Part shown: positions 25,189-33,292 of the stretch, one piece after another
Position numbering within the stretch: position 1 is the first letter of the stretch
How the letters are laid out: the number at the start of each line of letters is the position of its first letter
Source: Flavobacteriales bacterium
Lineage (GTDB): Bacteria; Bacteroidota; Bacteroidia; UBA10329
Reading direction: 5' to 3'
NCBI GenBank assembly: GCA_021739695.1
Contig: JAIPBM010000006.1
Coordinates: forward strand, 124,001-188,000
Length of the DNA: 64,000 bases
Notes under the pieces: generated by a model
What the model was told of the DNA's origin: nothing
What the model saw: the letters and a program-made list of their open reading frames with translations, nothing else
Databases searched by the model: none
Position numbers and translations under genes: made by a program

Positions 25189-26249
25189 GGTATCTTAAGT
25201 CCGTACTGATCCATGAATAACTTTACTTCTTCTGGGTCGTTCTTGTCCTGACCTAAAAGCTCGAATTCATTTTCCGATGACTTTATCTTCCTTCTTTGAA
25301 TATAAACGGTGCTTCTTGGACCATGGTAATAATATTTGCGTTCACCTTTTACAAAAACATCTTCGAAGTACTTGAAAATGTCAGGGCAATTCTCCGATAA
25401 GTACTGAAGCCTGTCAGACACAGCATCGAATAAAGGATTGCGTTCAATGTTCAAACCTGAGTTCTCAATTTTAGATTGGTTTTTGAGAACGAAGTCAAGC
25501 CAACTAACCCCTAAGTTCTTTTTGTAATCGGTATCTGTCGGGTCTGTTGTCTGATAAAAATGCGGCTTTACCCCCACTAGTAGCTCAAAAGCAACCACGG
25601 CCATAGCATAGATATCACTATCAGTATTATACAGGAAAAACCTTGCTCGACCTTTGCCATCAGTCTTGACGGTTGGATCAACATATTCTTTGCGTCTTGT
25701 AGTACTGAAAAATCCACCAACCTGTACAGAGTCAAAATCCACAAGTACCGGAGCCAAGGTTTGTTCATTTATCAATATGTTTTCTGGGTTAATATCCCCT
25801 ACGACAACCCCGACCTTATGAAAAACCTCCAAATAGTGATTTAGCGCATGCACGATGGAAAGCAGGTTTTCATCAACCAAGTTCGTTCTTCCATAAGAAA
25901 GCCCATTGCTGGAATATTTGATGTCATTAAGATCTAAATGGTTGGGATAATAACGCATCATAAACCCACAGAAGTGTTTAGTTCCAACTTCGTAGACAGG
26001 AGCTTCAGGAAAAGCTACGAAATTTTCAATTCCCAATAGGAACTTTTGATTTCTGTTAATCAGCGTAATAACCTTTCGTTCATTAAATGCTGTTCTCTTG
26101 TCTGGATTATAAACCTTAACGCACTTGACAACACCCTCAACATTAGTTGTCCATAATTCCCCTTCACCACCGAACTTTCCAGTGCTAGTTAATTGTCTTT
26201 TTTCTTTGTTGATTATTACCTCCATGGATTTACTATGTATTCTTTGCAT
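25185..26249 (-). CDS. Ser/Thr protein-kinase-like protein of TerY-P type
   Basis: A 354-residue protein. The glycine-rich loop GKFGGEGELW lies at 24-33 with a Lys about 12 residues on (VVKCVKV). The catalytic loop reads VVGDINPENIL (Asp152, Asn157) instead of HRD, and the metal site reads LVDFDSVQ (Asp171) instead of DFG. The GDxNPxN and DFDSxQ forms are what I recall for kinases of the TerY-P triad. It likely phosphorylates a partner, perhaps the vWA protein. The ATG at 26249 overlaps the vWA gene by 17 bp; an ATG at 26225 would leave a short gap and is equally possible. Confidence 0.82.
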   Translation of the reverse strand: MQRIHSKSMEVIINKEKRQLTSTGKFGGEGELWTTNVEGVVKCVKVYNPDKRTAFNERKVITLINRNQKFLLGIENFVAFPEAPVYEVGTKHFCGFMMRYYPNHLDLNDIKYSSNGLSYGRTNLVDENLLSIVHALNHYLEVFHKVGVVVGDINPENILINEQTLAPVLVDFDSVQVGGFFSTTRRKEYVDPTVKTDGKGRARFFLYNTDSDIYAMAVVAFELLVGVKPHFYQTTDPTDTDYKKNLGVSWLDFVLKNQSKIENSGLNIERNPLFDAVSDRLQYLSENCPDIFKYFEDVFVKGERKYYYHGPRSTVYIQRRKIKSSENEFELLGQDKNDPEEVKLFMDQYGLKIP

Positions 26250-27492
26250 TCGTAGAGAAGAGTTGAAAGGCCCTTCTGATTGATTCAGCGTCAGTATTGT
26301 CTATCGAAATTGACTCGTTGAAATTCAGTTCTTCCCGTATTGATTCCAATTTGTCGTTTGAAAATTCACTTCCTGTAAGACCTATCAATACGCTTGAAAC
26401 GAGAAACGATTTTTTATTATCTCTGCTCCTTAACTCTTCAAGCCTTTTTCGGATTTGATTGACTTTAGCAATTTTCTTACTCGCATAAGCCTCGGGGCTT
26501 TTGGAAACTTCTATACCGTCTGTAATCGTATCCTCTCCATCAGTTATGACACCGATAGAAACCTTATCGATTCGTTTATGGCTTTCTTCAACCTCCCGAA
26601 GCTCATTGTACACTACTCTCAGGGATTCATCAATCGTATCATAAAGAGCGGTCATTCCACCTGGTCGGTATCCCTCGCCACCTAGAGTGACAACCTTGTC
26701 AGACCCTTCCATTGCCTCCAAATACTCGGGCGGATTGATAAGGTGCTTACGACTATCAAATGTGTATTGATATATCTTCAAGTAGCCATCTTTGCATATT
26801 GCGCTACCTCGAAGTGCTTGCAATGCTTTCTTATGGGCTTCACCAATTGCCAACCTCAATCGTGCCACAGCATTCTTATAATCCTGTGAATCCCATTTAT
26901 CCCAATTTGATTGATCATCGAGAAACGGCCAGATCATAGACTGGGAACTATCAATCAAGAGAATCACGCAATATTCCTCTCGCTCTATGTATCTACGTTC
27001 TCGTCTTTCAGGTACTACTTTAAAAAGCGGTTGTAAAGCCTCGCGTTCTGAATTTGACAGGTTCGTTATAGAAACCAAAGAGTACCTCCGATAATTCGTC
27101 AAGTACCATTCCATAACTATTTGAAGCCCCAGCATTAATTGCTGAAACTCTCGTTCGATAAGCTCAAAATCATCCTTATAAGTATTCCAATTCCTTTTTT
27201 CAGTAATATCTCCAATGTTTTTTCTCACCTTTTGTAAGATTCCACTTCTAAAAGTGTATTTATTCGTTTGCTTGTTTTTTGAAGAAAAGAATTCCTTCTT
27301 ATCAACAGTATACAAGGGTGACCTAAAGTCAGAGGAAGATTTATCAATATGAAACTCATGTATACAGATGCTTTGCATCAAACTGATAACGGCGTCCCTA
27401 GCGTCTCGAAGGGCATCGGTAGGTTCTCTACTGACTCCAATAGCTTTACAGTATTCCCTCACTGCTTTCAGTTCATATGAATTTAACTCCAT
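26233..27492 (-). CDS. vWA-domain protein (TerY-like), first gene of the operon
   Basis: A 419-residue protein. The first 160 residues are helical and unassigned. From about 172 comes a vWA domain: CVILLIDSSQSM with the MIDAS DSSQS at 181-185, a GEGYRPGGMTALYDTI stretch bearing the MIDAS threonine, and VSIGVITDGEDT. vWA domains bind partners through a metal ion. Together with a kinase and PP2C it forms the triad seen beside tellurite-resistance and other stress and conflict genes. It starts the leftward operon; the 151 bp upstream contain no convincing GG-N10-GC sigma54 promoter that I could see. Confidence 0.83.
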   Translation of the reverse strand: MELNSYELKAVREYCKAIGVSREPTDALRDARDAVISLMQSICIHEFHIDKSSSDFRSPLYTVDKKEFFSSKNKQTNKYTFRSGILQKVRKNIGDITEKRNWNTYKDDFELIEREFQQLMLGLQIVMEWYLTNYRRYSLVSITNLSNSEREALQPLFKVVPERRERRYIEREEYCVILLIDSSQSMIWPFLDDQSNWDKWDSQDYKNAVARLRLAIGEAHKKALQALRGSAICKDGYLKIYQYTFDSRKHLINPPEYLEAMEGSDKVVTLGGEGYRPGGMTALYDTIDESLRVVYNELREVEESHKRIDKVSIGVITDGEDTITDGIEVSKSPEAYASKKIAKVNQIRKRLEELRSRDNKKSFLVSSVLIGLTGSEFSNDKLESIREELNFNESISIDNTDAESIRRAFQLFSTNAKNT

Positions 27493-27643
27493 GGCAAAAA
27501 TTGAATATTAGAACAACGCAAAAGCAAGTTAGCATTATTAAATCAAGATTCAGGCTGGAGAGACTTAACATCAGTAAGATATCAAGGCACCGACTACTAA
27601 TTGGTAATAGAGTTTGAATCGTTTTTGGTGTATCAGTGATGGG

Positions 27644-28993
27644 CTAATTCCCAGTAATCAGCTCATTGAGCCGAACATCTAGGCTCGATTTCTTATGACG
27701 TTCTTCGAAATATACCCTTGTAATACCAGGATGCCCATGACCCAAACCTTTTCCGATTATTTCTTCGGAAACATTTGCATCAAGAGCAGCATTAACCCAT
27801 CCGTACCTTGCGTCATACGTGGTTATCTTCTTCCCTATTCCTGCCATTCCAGCAAGCATTTCAAGATTGCTGTTTTGCTTCTTTAATGCCCTTCTTCGTC
27901 TATTACGCTCAGTGACTTTGGTATTTGATGATTTTGTTTTTGCGTTGATGGCTCGAATACCGTTGTTCACTTGCTCTACATCATAAATATCAAAAGCAAG
28001 GTCATGCGGATTCTTGCCTCGCGTGAAGTATTCCCAAATGCTTGCTGCTTCTCTGGTGAGAGCGACATCAATCCGTTTGTTCTTTCGCTTTCGGATGGTT
28101 TTGGTTCGTTCGTAGGAAATGAACTGCCCCACTCTATCTGACACGAGAAGTTTAGCTAAATCAACAAAGTTCATTCCTTGGCAATTAAACATGAAGAGAA
28201 AGCGGGCACGGGCTTTCCAGAGGTCAGATCCTTGTTCTAATTCAAGTCTTCTCAGGTTTGCTATATCAGTTGAAGAAATGGAATCAACCTCTTTGGTTTC
28301 GTACGGAATACCAACGATTCGGAAGGGTTGAAAATCAGAAGGAACAAAGTTTCTTTTCTCCTTTATTGACTGGTTTATTATTGCTCGAACCGCTCGCATG
28401 TATACACCTGTAGTATTGGGTTGCCAAAGACGTTTTACACCTTCAATTTCAGTTTCTGCCCAGACCTTGAATTCTTCTAAGAATTGCTCGTTGATTTCAA
28501 TGAGCGTGATGTCTTTCCCTTTATTGAATTTGATAAAGGCATGTATTCCGTCTCGATACCAACTGGCTTTGCCTACTCGGTTTGTTGCTAACGCACGACC
28601 AATGAGCAGCTGCCCCCAATTCTGAAGTGTTCCCTCGGTTGACTGTGTGTAACGGACTTTTTGGACCGTGTCCGCAGTAGTGTTTCCTCCCCTCTTTATA
28701 GCAATGGTGAGTTCGGTCTTAATATCTGAAATGTTCATTACTCGGAGCTCTAAAGCATTCGATTCCAAATAGATATTCGCTTTTTGAACGGTCGCCTCAA
28801 GACGACTTTGAAGACGTTTGTAGTTATCGATACCAGATACCGATTGTGCCTTTGCATTCCATTGCTTCGGTAGCAATCGTATATCAAGGGGAATTGTTCG
28901 TGTCTTACCTTTGTGTGCTACTTGAAGAACGAGTGGATAGGTGTCCGCGTTATCTGAATAACGCTTGTCTAGATGAAGTTTTACATGTGCCAT
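27644..28993 (-). CDS. Bacteroidota-type tyrosine integrase next to the tRNA attachment site
   Basis: A 449-residue integrase. It has an arm-binding domain (1-90, with RTIPLDIRLLPKQWNAKA), a SAM-like domain (about 120-220) and a catalytic domain. The LGHGHPGITRVYFEE motif at the end carries the His and the Tyr nucleophile. The first catalytic Arg position reads CQGMNFVDLAKL and the HxxR position reads TYDARYGW, as in the divergent GMxFVD group of Bacteroidota recombinases. Its 5' end lies about 150 bp from the tRNA-Asp 3' half, the usual layout for an integrase and its attachment site. It probably inserted the island. Confidence 0.88.
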   Translation of the reverse strand: MAHVKLHLDKRYSDNADTYPLVLQVAHKGKTRTIPLDIRLLPKQWNAKAQSVSGIDNYKRLQSRLEATVQKANIYLESNALELRVMNISDIKTELTIAIKRGGNTTADTVQKVRYTQSTEGTLQNWGQLLIGRALATNRVGKASWYRDGIHAFIKFNKGKDITLIEINEQFLEEFKVWAETEIEGVKRLWQPNTTGVYMRAVRAIINQSIKEKRNFVPSDFQPFRIVGIPYETKEVDSISSTDIANLRRLELEQGSDLWKARARFLFMFNCQGMNFVDLAKLLVSDRVGQFISYERTKTIRKRKNKRIDVALTREAASIWEYFTRGKNPHDLAFDIYDVEQVNNGIRAINAKTKSSNTKVTERNRRRRALKKQNSNLEMLAGMAGIGKKITTYDARYGWVNAALDANVSEEIIGKGLGHGHPGITRVYFEERHKKSSLDVRLNELITGN

Positions 28994-29142
28994 GAGTAGT
29001 GTTTTTTGCTACTCAAATTTGCGTGTATTTTGCGTGTATTGCTGGTTCAAAAAGGGCTAATTTGGGAAATGGTCAATTCACAAATTGTTGATAACCAGTC
29101 ATTTGGTATTAAATGGTTTCATATGAACACTAAAATTTCCTC

Positions 29143-29184
29143 CTGTCACGCAGGGGGTCGCGGGTTCGAGTCCCGTCCGGACCG
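29143..29184 (+). other. 3' half of a tRNA-Asp gene, probable island attachment site
   Basis: The sequence begins with the anticodon loop CTGTCAC (anticodon GTC, 29145-29147), then GCAGG, the T-arm CGGGTTCGAGTCCCG (29161-29175), the 3' acceptor strand CCGGACC and discriminator G. The D arm, 5' acceptor strand and 5' anticodon strand are absent upstream. It is a truncated copy, as left at one end of an element integrated into the 3' part of a tRNA gene. The intact tRNA-Asp should lie at the other end of the island, outside this window. Confidence 0.8.
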
Positions 29185-29186
29185 CT

Positions 29187-29217
29187 AAAGCCTTTCAGAA
29201 ATGAGAGGCTTTTTTTA
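29187..29217 (+). terminator. tRNA terminator
   Basis: The stem AAAGCCTTTCA / TGAGAGGCTTT (one mismatch) with loop GAAA, followed by more T. It directly follows the tRNA-Asp half and was probably the original tRNA terminator. Confidence 0.8.
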
Positions 29218-29289
29218 TTCATGAATACGTCCATGAAAATCTGAAACCATCGTGCAGCTTTGATCATACTTTTACAGCAAATATTTATC

Positions 29290-30222
29290 ATGAAGAATTA
29301 CTTATTAGTGGGACTGTTTGCGACAACTTTATGGAGCTGTGGCGATAAGCAGAATACCGCCAATTCCGGTGAAGTGGTTGAATTGGAAGAAGAAAAATCG
29401 ATCAATGTGAACTTCGACCTTCAAGGACACAGAGGAGCGAGAGGATTATTTCCGGAGAACAGTATCGAAGGTTTTCTTGCTGCAGTAGAATTGCAGGTGA
29501 ACACCGTTGAGATGGATGTAGTGGTAACGAAAGATGGGAAAGTGGTGGTTTCGCACGAGCCTTGGGTGAGTTCGGTGATATGCTGGGGACTGGAAGACAA
29601 GCCTGTTCCTGAAGGAAAAGGTCTGGTTATTTACCAAATGACATACGATCAGCTGACCAATTACAACTGCGGAAGCCAAGTTCATCCTGATTTTCCGCTG
29701 CAAGCGAAAATGGCAACATTTAAACCGCTACTAAGTGATGTGATCACTGAAGTGGAAGCCAACGCATCGGCATTGGAGTTGGAACCTCTGAAATACAGCA
29801 TTGAAATAAAGAGTACACCTGAAGGAGATGGCGTTTTCCATCCAGCTCCGAAGGAATTCTGCGAGTTGGTTCTGAACGTGATCAAGCAAGGAAACATTAA
29901 GGACAGAGCGATTATTCAATCGTTTGATGTGCGGGCATTGCAGGCAATGAAACAATTGGAACCTTCCATTCCTGTGGCGCTGCTGATTTCGGAAACGGAT
30001 GGATTTGAAAAGGACCTAGAAAAGCTTGGTTTTACACCTGAAATCTACAGTCCGAATTTTCATTTGGTGAATGAGCAACTGGTGAATTCGTGCAAGCAGA
30101 ATGGAATTAAACTTATTCCGTGGACGGTGAACGAGGAAGAAGATATGGTTGAATTGCTGGAGATGGGTGTTGATGGCCTCATTACCGATTATCCGGATGT
30201 GGCCTTAACGCTGAAAATGTGA
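29290..30222 (+). CDS. Glycerophosphodiester phosphodiesterase lipoprotein
   Basis: A 310-residue protein from the ATG at 29290 (the longer frame adds 10 residues before the signal). Residues 1-17 are a lipoprotein signal ending in LWSC (Cys17). GHRGARGLFPEN (His47, Arg48, Glu57), EMD (Glu74, Asp76) and SHE (His89) are the active-site residues of the GDPD TIM barrel. It hydrolyses glycerophosphodiesters to glycerol-3-phosphate and an alcohol, probably at the cell envelope. It is the first backbone gene after the island's right attachment site. Confidence 0.92.
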   Translation: MKNYLLVGLFATTLWSCGDKQNTANSGEVVELEEEKSINVNFDLQGHRGARGLFPENSIEGFLAAVELQVNTVEMDVVVTKDGKVVVSHEPWVSSVICWGLEDKPVPEGKGLVIYQMTYDQLTNYNCGSQVHPDFPLQAKMATFKPLLSDVITEVEANASALELEPLKYSIEIKSTPEGDGVFHPAPKEFCELVLNVIKQGNIKDRAIIQSFDVRALQAMKQLEPSIPVALLISETDGFEKDLEKLGFTPEIYSPNFHLVNEQLVNSCKQNGIKLIPWTVNEEEDMVELLEMGVDGLITDYPDVALTLKM

Positions 30223-30223
30223 T

Positions 30224-30544
30224 TCAGTCTTCGAGTTTGGCCCAAACAACGCCTTGCTCGTTGCCAATTTTCATGACGTTTCCTTCAAGTTCTAAAGGTC
30301 TGCACAGAATGGATACCTGATAGATGTGATCGGAAGATGAAATTTCCTTTTCGAGTTGCATTTTGAGATTCTGGAATCGGTATGGAATGCGTTTTACATC
30401 TTCTTCGGATGCAAACCGGATCAGGAACGTTGAACGCTTTTCAATCTGTAGTTCGGCTTGCTTAGACTCAACTGTCACTTGCTTGGAAGGAGTGCAGGCA
30501 CTGAACAACACGACAATTGAAAGTAAATAGAATGAACTGCGCAT
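30224..30544 (-). CDS. Small lipoprotein of unknown function
   Basis: A 106-residue protein with a signal peptide and lipobox (LFSAC, Cys17), followed by a compact domain containing RSTFLIRFASEEDVKRIPYR. No family is recognised. It is convergent with the GDPD gene, with stops 1 bp apart, so the two genes share a tight tail-to-tail junction. Probably a periplasm-facing lipid-anchored protein. Confidence 0.75.
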   Translation of the reverse strand: MRSSFYLLSIVVLFSACTPSKQVTVESKQAELQIEKRSTFLIRFASEEDVKRIPYRFQNLKMQLEKEISSSDHIYQVSILCRPLELEGNVMKIGNEQGVVWAKLED

Positions 30545-30795
30545 GGCGTGAATTTAATGGAGATCGGTGATCTGCGCGAAGGAAAGCCATTTTGACGTTG
30601 GAATGTTTGAGGGGCCGCGCGTTAGGGAATGAAGCGGCATCCTTTTTTGTTTTTCACAAAAAAGATATAGCGGAATGCCCGACCCTGATTTTTCATCGGG
30701 GGAACGCCCAAAAAGCAACATTGAAAAGCATTAATTGTGAGGAAATTGAATGGGTTCGGACCTTCGTATATTCGTGGAACCGAAATGATGCTGAA

Positions 30796-31152
30796 ATGAA
30801 CATTGAAGAATTGCGGATTTTCTGCCTATCGCTGAAGGGTGTTGAAGAGGGTTTTCCGTTTGGAGAAGAAACGTTGGTGTTTAAAGTGATGGGGAAGATC
30901 TTCTGTCTGTGTGGATTGGAAAACAATCCGGTGCGATGCAATTTGAAGTGCGATCCTGAACGTGCGATTGAACTGAGAGAAGAATATTCAGGAGTGATTC
31001 CGGGTTATCACATGAACAAGCAGCATTGGAATACGATTGTTTTTGACGGGTCGTTTTCGGATGAATTGGCGAAGCAATGGATCATTGATTCGTATGATCT
31101 GATTGCCGCATCTTTGCCCAAACAACTAAAGGCTGAACTTGCAGCACTGTGA
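30796..31152 (+). CDS. MmcQ/YjbR-family protein
   Basis: A 118-residue protein from the ATG at 30796; the 204 bp of open frame before it look non-coding. It matches the MmcQ/YjbR layout: SLKGVEEGFPFGEETLVFKV at the N-terminus, LKCDPERAIELREEY in the middle and GYHMNKQHWNTIVFDGSFS near the end. The family has a CyaY-like fold and is proposed to bind DNA; its exact role is unknown. Its stop overlaps the start of the DUF502 gene (TGATG), so the two are coupled. Confidence 0.87.
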   Translation: MNIEELRIFCLSLKGVEEGFPFGEETLVFKVMGKIFCLCGLENNPVRCNLKCDPERAIELREEYSGVIPGYHMNKQHWNTIVFDGSFSDELAKQWIIDSYDLIAASLPKQLKAELAAL

Positions 31153-31763
31153 TGAAAAGTTTCCTTCGAAAATCGGCCGGTTATTTCCTTCAAGGACTGT
31201 TGTTCATTACGCCAATTGGCGTGACGGTATTCGTAATCGTCTGGTTCGTGAACTTGCTAGATGACCTTTTTGCACCCGTGTTTGAAGGTTTGCTTCCTTA
31301 TCACATTCCTGGATTTGGACTTCTATTTGCGTTTTTTTGGCTGGCGCTGCTTGGATATTTGATCGCTCATTTGGTTTCTCGATCGGCCGAAACGTGGTTC
31401 GATGGACTGATGAAACGTGCGCCATTGGTGAAGGTGATCTATTTTTCTGTAAAAGATCTGATCACGGTTTTCTTCGGGAAAGAAGACAAAATGGGCAAAC
31501 CAGTGAAAGTGCTGGTGCAACGTGATCCTGCTCAGTACAAGTTTGGTTTTGTGACGCGCCACGACATGACGGATTACAAACTGAGCGAAGAATTCATTTC
31601 CGTTTACATGCCTTTTTCGTACGGAGTAATGGGAAATCAGATGGCGGTCAGAAAGGAGGATGTGGAATATCTTGACCTACCCTCTTCCGAAGTGATGAAA
31701 TTCATTGTATCGGGCGGTGTGGTTCAGAAGAACGATGCCGACAGCTCAAATACCACGAAGTAG
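31152..31763 (+). CDS. DUF502 inner-membrane protein
   Basis: About 203 residues. Two membrane helices (FLQGLLFITPIGVTVFVIVW and LLFAFFWLALLGYLIAHLV) flank a short loop, then a soluble domain with LVKVIYFSVKDLITVFFG and GFVTRHDMTDYK, the DUF502 pattern. The function is unknown. I prefer the ATG at 31152, overlapping the upstream stop; a GTG at 31149 is the alternative. Its end overlaps the convergent hemD gene by 18 bp. Confidence 0.88.
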   Translation: MKSFLRKSAGYFLQGLLFITPIGVTVFVIVWFVNLLDDLFAPVFEGLLPYHIPGFGLLFAFFWLALLGYLIAHLVSRSAETWFDGLMKRAPLVKVIYFSVKDLITVFFGKEDKMGKPVKVLVQRDPAQYKFGFVTRHDMTDYKLSEEFISVYMPFSYGVMGNQMAVRKEDVEYLDLPSSEVMKFIVSGGVVQKNDADSSNTTK

Positions 31764-32402
31764 TTTTATCACATCTTCTTCTTTTGGCGATGCAGGAATG
31801 AGCACATTCCTAATTCCTTGTACAGCCAGAAAATCTGCCGTAGTGTGCCCAATGGCAATGACGGTTTTTCCTTTCAAAGAAGCATTGTTCGAATACGATT
31901 TTGCATTTGAAGGACTTGTCAAATAGACAATTTCCGTCTCCGGAATGTCGATATCGTCTTTCAGAATGGTTCTATAGATCGGAAGAAATGTTCTCTGGTT
32001 GGCAGGAATGGCCGAACGGATCTTTTCCGAACCTCCATCGGCACCAACAAACAGCACAGAACCACGGCCAATTGTTCGGGCAAGCAGATCACCCAACTCG
32101 TTCATGTTGCCTGTTTTGCCTATGAAATCTGGGAAGATTCCAAAATTCTTGACGGCTTTTGCCGTGGCTTCTCCAACCACACCGACTTTGGTGGTTTCGG
32201 GAATGGAATATGAATTCAATAGAATCTTTGCGCCATTGGAACTGGCGATGAAAATCCAATCGAATTCAGCATCAATTCTAAACGGAATGGGTTCTACATG
32301 AATGAGCGATTGACCATGGAATTCCCAATCGTTTTCTTGAAGAAATGCGAGAAGCAAACTGTTTCCAGTAAGACTTCTCGATATGAAAATGGAGCGTTTC
32401 AA
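31746..32402 (-). CDS. hemD: Uroporphyrinogen-III synthase
   Basis: A protein of about 218 residues with low but recognisable similarity to HemD: RSIFISRSLTGNS at the start, FDWIFIASSNGAKILL, VGVVGEATAKAVKNFG and VIAIGHTTADFLAVQG near the end, the usual two-domain pattern. It closes hydroxymethylbilane with D-ring inversion to uroporphyrinogen III. I place the start at a TTG (32402) that overlaps the hemC stop as TTGA; upstream codons in this frame lie inside hemC. Being third after hemA and hemC supports the assignment. Confidence 0.85.
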   Translation of the reverse strand: MKRSIFISRSLTGNSLLLAFLQENDWEFHGQSLIHVEPIPFRIDAEFDWIFIASSNGAKILLNSYSIPETTKVGVVGEATAKAVKNFGIFPDFIGKTGNMNELGDLLARTIGRGSVLFVGADGGSEKIRSAIPANQRTFLPIYRTILKDDIDIPETEIVYLTSPSNAKSYSNNASLKGKTVIAIGHTTADFLAVQGIRNVLIPASPKEEDVIKLLRGI

Positions 32403-33292
32403 GCTTTGAGAGAAGCAACTGTTTCTTGTGCGAGAGTTTCCACATCGGAACCGATATTTTCGGAGATACGAACGGGCGCATCCCAAGCATCGGCCACACA
32501 AGCGCGTACCTTCAGTTGGCCGTTATGCTCAACGCAATAAGCTCCAAGCGGCATCTGACAACCGCCTTCGAACAGGTTCAGTATTCTGCGCTCCACTCCT
32601 ATTCTTCTGGCCACGTTATGGTCATTCAATTTTCCGACAATCTCAGCCGTTTCCGCATCGTTTTGGCGAATCTGTAAACCAAGTACGCCTTGCGCTGGTG
32701 CTGGAATGAATTCGGTTGGATCCAATTTCACTACATCGAATTCAGAAAGATCCAATTTTAAGCGTTCCACACCTGCCGATGCAAGCATGATAGCATCATA
32801 ATTTCCTTCGCGAAGCTTGTTGATCCTTGTAGGAACATTCCCTCGCAGATCTTTTATCTCCACATCTTTTCTGAAGTGAAGAAGTTGTGATTTCCGTCTG
32901 GCTGATGAGGTTCCAATGACAGCATTCAGCGGCAGTTGCCATTTCTGCGAAGCATCCGATTTCACTTTTCTAATGAGCAACATATCTGACGGATCTTCGC
33001 GCTCAGAAACAGCTGCAATGATCAATCCTTCGGGATGTTCGGTTGGCAGATCTTTGTGCGAATGAACCGCAAGATCGATCTCTCCAGAAAGCAATTTTTC
33101 TTCCAATTCCTTGGTAAAAAAGCCTTTGCCTTCCATCTTATCAAAACTCAAATGCTGAATGATATCGCCTTGCGTTTTGATGATCTTGATCTCAACTTCC
33201 TGTCCGAGCGCTTTCAACTGAGCTTCTACATGATGGGCTTGCCACAATGCAAGATCACTTCCTCTCGAACCGATAATTATCTTTCTACTCAT
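32399..33292 (-). CDS. hemC: Hydroxymethylbilane synthase (porphobilinogen deaminase)
   Basis: A 297-residue enzyme with all family marks: GSRGSDLALWQA, HSHKDLPTEHPEGL, GTSSARRKSQLL, DLRGNVPTRINKL, and GGCQMPLGAY with Cys245 holding the dipyrromethane cofactor. It links four porphobilinogens into hydroxymethylbilane in heme synthesis. It overlaps hemA and hemD by 4 bp each, so the heme genes are translated as one unit. Confidence 0.96.
   Translation of the reverse strand: MSRKIIIGSRGSDLALWQAHHVEAQLKALGQEVEIKIIKTQGDIIQHLSFDKMEGKGFFTKELEEKLLSGEIDLAVHSHKDLPTEHPEGLIIAAVSEREDPSDMLLIRKVKSDASQKWQLPLNAVIGTSSARRKSQLLHFRKDVEIKDLRGNVPTRINKLREGNYDAIMLASAGVERLKLDLSEFDVVKLDPTEFIPAPAQGVLGLQIRQNDAETAEIVGKLNDHNVARRIGVERRILNLFEGGCQMPLGAYCVEHNGQLKVRACVADAWDAPVRISENIGSDVETLAQETVASLKA

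Noticed and set aside
29143-29184. A functional tRNA-Asp gene here
   Set aside because: The 5' acceptor strand and D arm are missing upstream.
29006-29188. Rightward 60-residue frame across the tRNA remnant
   Set aside because: It translates tRNA sequence and non-coding DNA; not a gene.
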